Shown: positions 62,842 through 64,000 of the stretch, in pieces
How the letters are laid out: each line of letters opens with the position of its first letter
How positions within the stretch are numbered: position 1 is the stretch's first letter
Source of the DNA: Thalassospira profundimaris
Lineage (GTDB): Bacteria > Pseudomonadota > Alphaproteobacteria > Rhodospirillales > Thalassospiraceae
Assembly (NCBI RefSeq): GCF_003326755.1
Contig: NZ_JPWH01000020.1
Location: 18,296 to 82,295, forward strand
DNA length: 64,000 nt
Reading direction: 5' to 3'
The notes under the pieces: model-generated
Seen by the model: the letters and a program-made list of their open reading frames with translations, nothing else
What the model was told of the DNA's origin: nothing
Database searches by the model: none
Position numbers and translations under genes: made by a program

Positions 62842-63644
62842 ATGTTGGTGGAATGGGGAATATCAATCAGGCGGGCCTGCAAGGTTTTGCCGTTTGACAC
62901 ATCGACCTATCACTACAAATCCTGTCGGACGGATCAGGCCGCCGTCGAAAGACGGATCAAGGAGATTTGCGAGGCGCGTGTTCGCTATGGCTATCGACGT
63001 GTTCACATCCTGTTGCGCCGGGAAGGTTGGGTGATCAACATGAAAAAAACGCGTCGAATTTACAAAGAGTTGGGCCTCCAACTCAGAAACAGGCATCCCA
63101 AGCGGCGGGTCAAGGCCAAGCTGCGCGAGGACCGGCAGATTGCAGTCGGACCAAACGACATCTGGGCGATGGATTTTGTGCATGATCAGCTTGCCACCGG
63201 AACGAAGTTACGCATTCTGACCGTTGTCGATACCCATTCACGCTATTGTCCTGCTACCGACCCTCGGTTTACCTATCGGGGTGAGGATGTGGTTCAGACG
63301 CTCGAAAGAGTATGCAAGCAAGCTGGTTATCCAAAGACGATCAGGGTGGATAATGGCAGCGAATTTATCTCTCGTGATCTCGATCTCTGGGCCTATGCAA
63401 ATAGCGTTACACTGGATTTCTCACGTCCTGGAAAACCGACGGATAACGGCTTCATTGAGGCTTTTAACAGCAGCTACGGATGGAATGCCTGAACACCCAC
63501 TGGTTCATGAGCCTTGCAGATGCCCGTGAAAAGTTGGAGAATTGGCGTAGACACTACAACGAGGATCGTCCTCATTCGGCAATCGGGTACAAGGTCCCGA
63601 TTTCACTGCATTATCCCGGCGATGTTACCAGCCTGTCACCGTGA
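62842..63644 (+). pseudogene. IS3 family transposase OrfB, frameshifted
   Basis: An rve/DDE integrase. The catalytic residues Asp (WAMDFVHD), Asp (RVDNGSEF) and Glu (NGFIEAF) lie in the first frame, which stops at 63490-63492. The C-terminal part (CLNTHWFMSLADAREKLENW, then RPHSAIGY) continues in another frame to 63644. One missing base near 63477, where the family reads F-R-x-E-C, explains it. The element is probably immobile. Confidence 0.85.
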
Positions 63645-63739
63645 TAAAAGCCGGAAAGCTCTCATCTCCGGCGGTCCAGAATTGGGTCTCAGAGCACTTC
63701 CTGACAGACTCTACTCATTCTTGGACGAGTTTTAAGGGC

Positions 63740-63953
63740 TCAGGTCATGAGGGATGACATTATCTCTGCTGCACCTTTTGCATCGGTCGCAAGATCTAGC
63801 TCCCTTTTTAGCGCAGCATTTTCTGACTGTGCCGAATAGAGCCCTAAGTAAAATGCGAACGCAGCGACGGCCATCAGCGCCACTATTGCGGGAGACCACT
63901 CATTTAGCCGCTTTATTTTTGAAAAAAAATTTTGAGAGCCTGGATCCGGTCAT
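63740..63953 (-). pseudogene. Small membrane protein gene broken in a homopolymer
   Basis: ATG 63953 opens MTGSRLSKFFFKNKAAK and stops. Removing one base from the eight-base A/T run (63922-63929) instead gives a 70-residue protein: basic start, one membrane helix (PAIVALMAVAAFAFYLGLY) and a helical tail (SENAALKRELDLATDAKG) to a stop at 63740. The good composition after the run argues for a once-intact gene. The family is not recognised. Confidence 0.5.
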
Positions 63954-64000
63954 AATTGGTTAAAGATGCCTAGGCTCAGGACCTATTAATTTTCGCTCCA

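Larger units (their letters stand above)
62462..63696 (+). mobile_element. IS3-family insertion sequence
   Basis: About 1.23 kb with imperfect terminal inverted repeats: left TGCTCTGCGCCC (62462 onward) and, reversed, right TGCTCTGAGACCC (ending 63696); matching continues inward to ctgga-cg. It holds orfA and a frameshifted orfB. No target-site duplication is visible. Confidence 0.75.

Noticed and set aside
1..64000. CRISPR array, prophage or defence island
   Set aside because: No regularly spaced repeats, cas, phage structural or restriction genes are seen; the only clear mobile element is the IS3 copy.

Overview
The window looks like chromosomal DNA of a marine alphaproteobacterium of the Rhodospirillales, most likely Thalassospira or a close relative. 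That assignment is inference from gene content: Entner-Doudoroff catabolism of alpha-glucosides, an intracellular polyhydroxyalkanoate depolymerase, the ubiTUV trio, imelysin iron loci and DUF1127-like small proteins. No rRNA is present to prove it. The DNA is densely coding, and about fifty protein genes, one tRNA and one insertion sequence can be supported.

Left part (1-20 kb): tRNA-Thr(TGT) faces a small rhodanese. The stress module prkA - DUF444 - SpoVR follows. Next is a zinc-import locus with a Zur-like box, a ZnuA-type binding protein without its ABC partners, and a ZevA/ZevB-like pair. The phosphate operon pstSCAB and the O2-independent ubiquinone operon ubiTUV (with an FNR-like box) lie on the minus strand. 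A LysR gene stands beside two DUF1127-like small genes that share an unusual upstream dyad element, with a small P-loop kinase between them.

Middle (19-43 kb): an SDR/TetR divergent pair has two tandem operators. A long minus-strand series follows: alpha-glucoside ABC transporter (aglE, F, G, K) and alpha-glucosidase (aglA), then zwf, pgl, edd, glk and eda, so one gene train covers the route from alpha-glucoside to pyruvate. A divergent AraC regulator sits at its head. Behind it lies a 1-kb region with no long gene. It holds an acetyltransferase remnant, a symmetric array of GAACAAA-type sites, a 43-residue membrane protein and a structured RNA with a strong terminator. phaZ, a SDR, a NudK-like Nudix enzyme, an esterase and a semialdehyde dehydrogenase follow.

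Right part (42-64 kb): cytochromes c' and b561; a four-gene imelysin/di-haem oxidoreductase iron operon with a Fur-like box; and just after it a candidate Fur-controlled small RNA. A ZntA-type zinc/cadmium exporter and its ArsR/CzrA-type sensor mean the window carries both zinc uptake and zinc efflux. Next come an MFS exporter, a second candidate small RNA, a MAPEG protein, msrB, a three-domain Aas lipid-repair protein, a pspA-yiaAB membrane-stress pair under a divergent TetR gene with three operator copies, a GNAT enzyme, and a VOC protein behind a Pho-box-like repeat. The window ends with an IS3-family element whose orfB is frameshifted, next to a small membrane-protein gene broken in an eight-base homopolymer.

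All family calls come from reading motifs by eye. Operator and RNA calls are sequence-pattern inferences that were not tested computationally.
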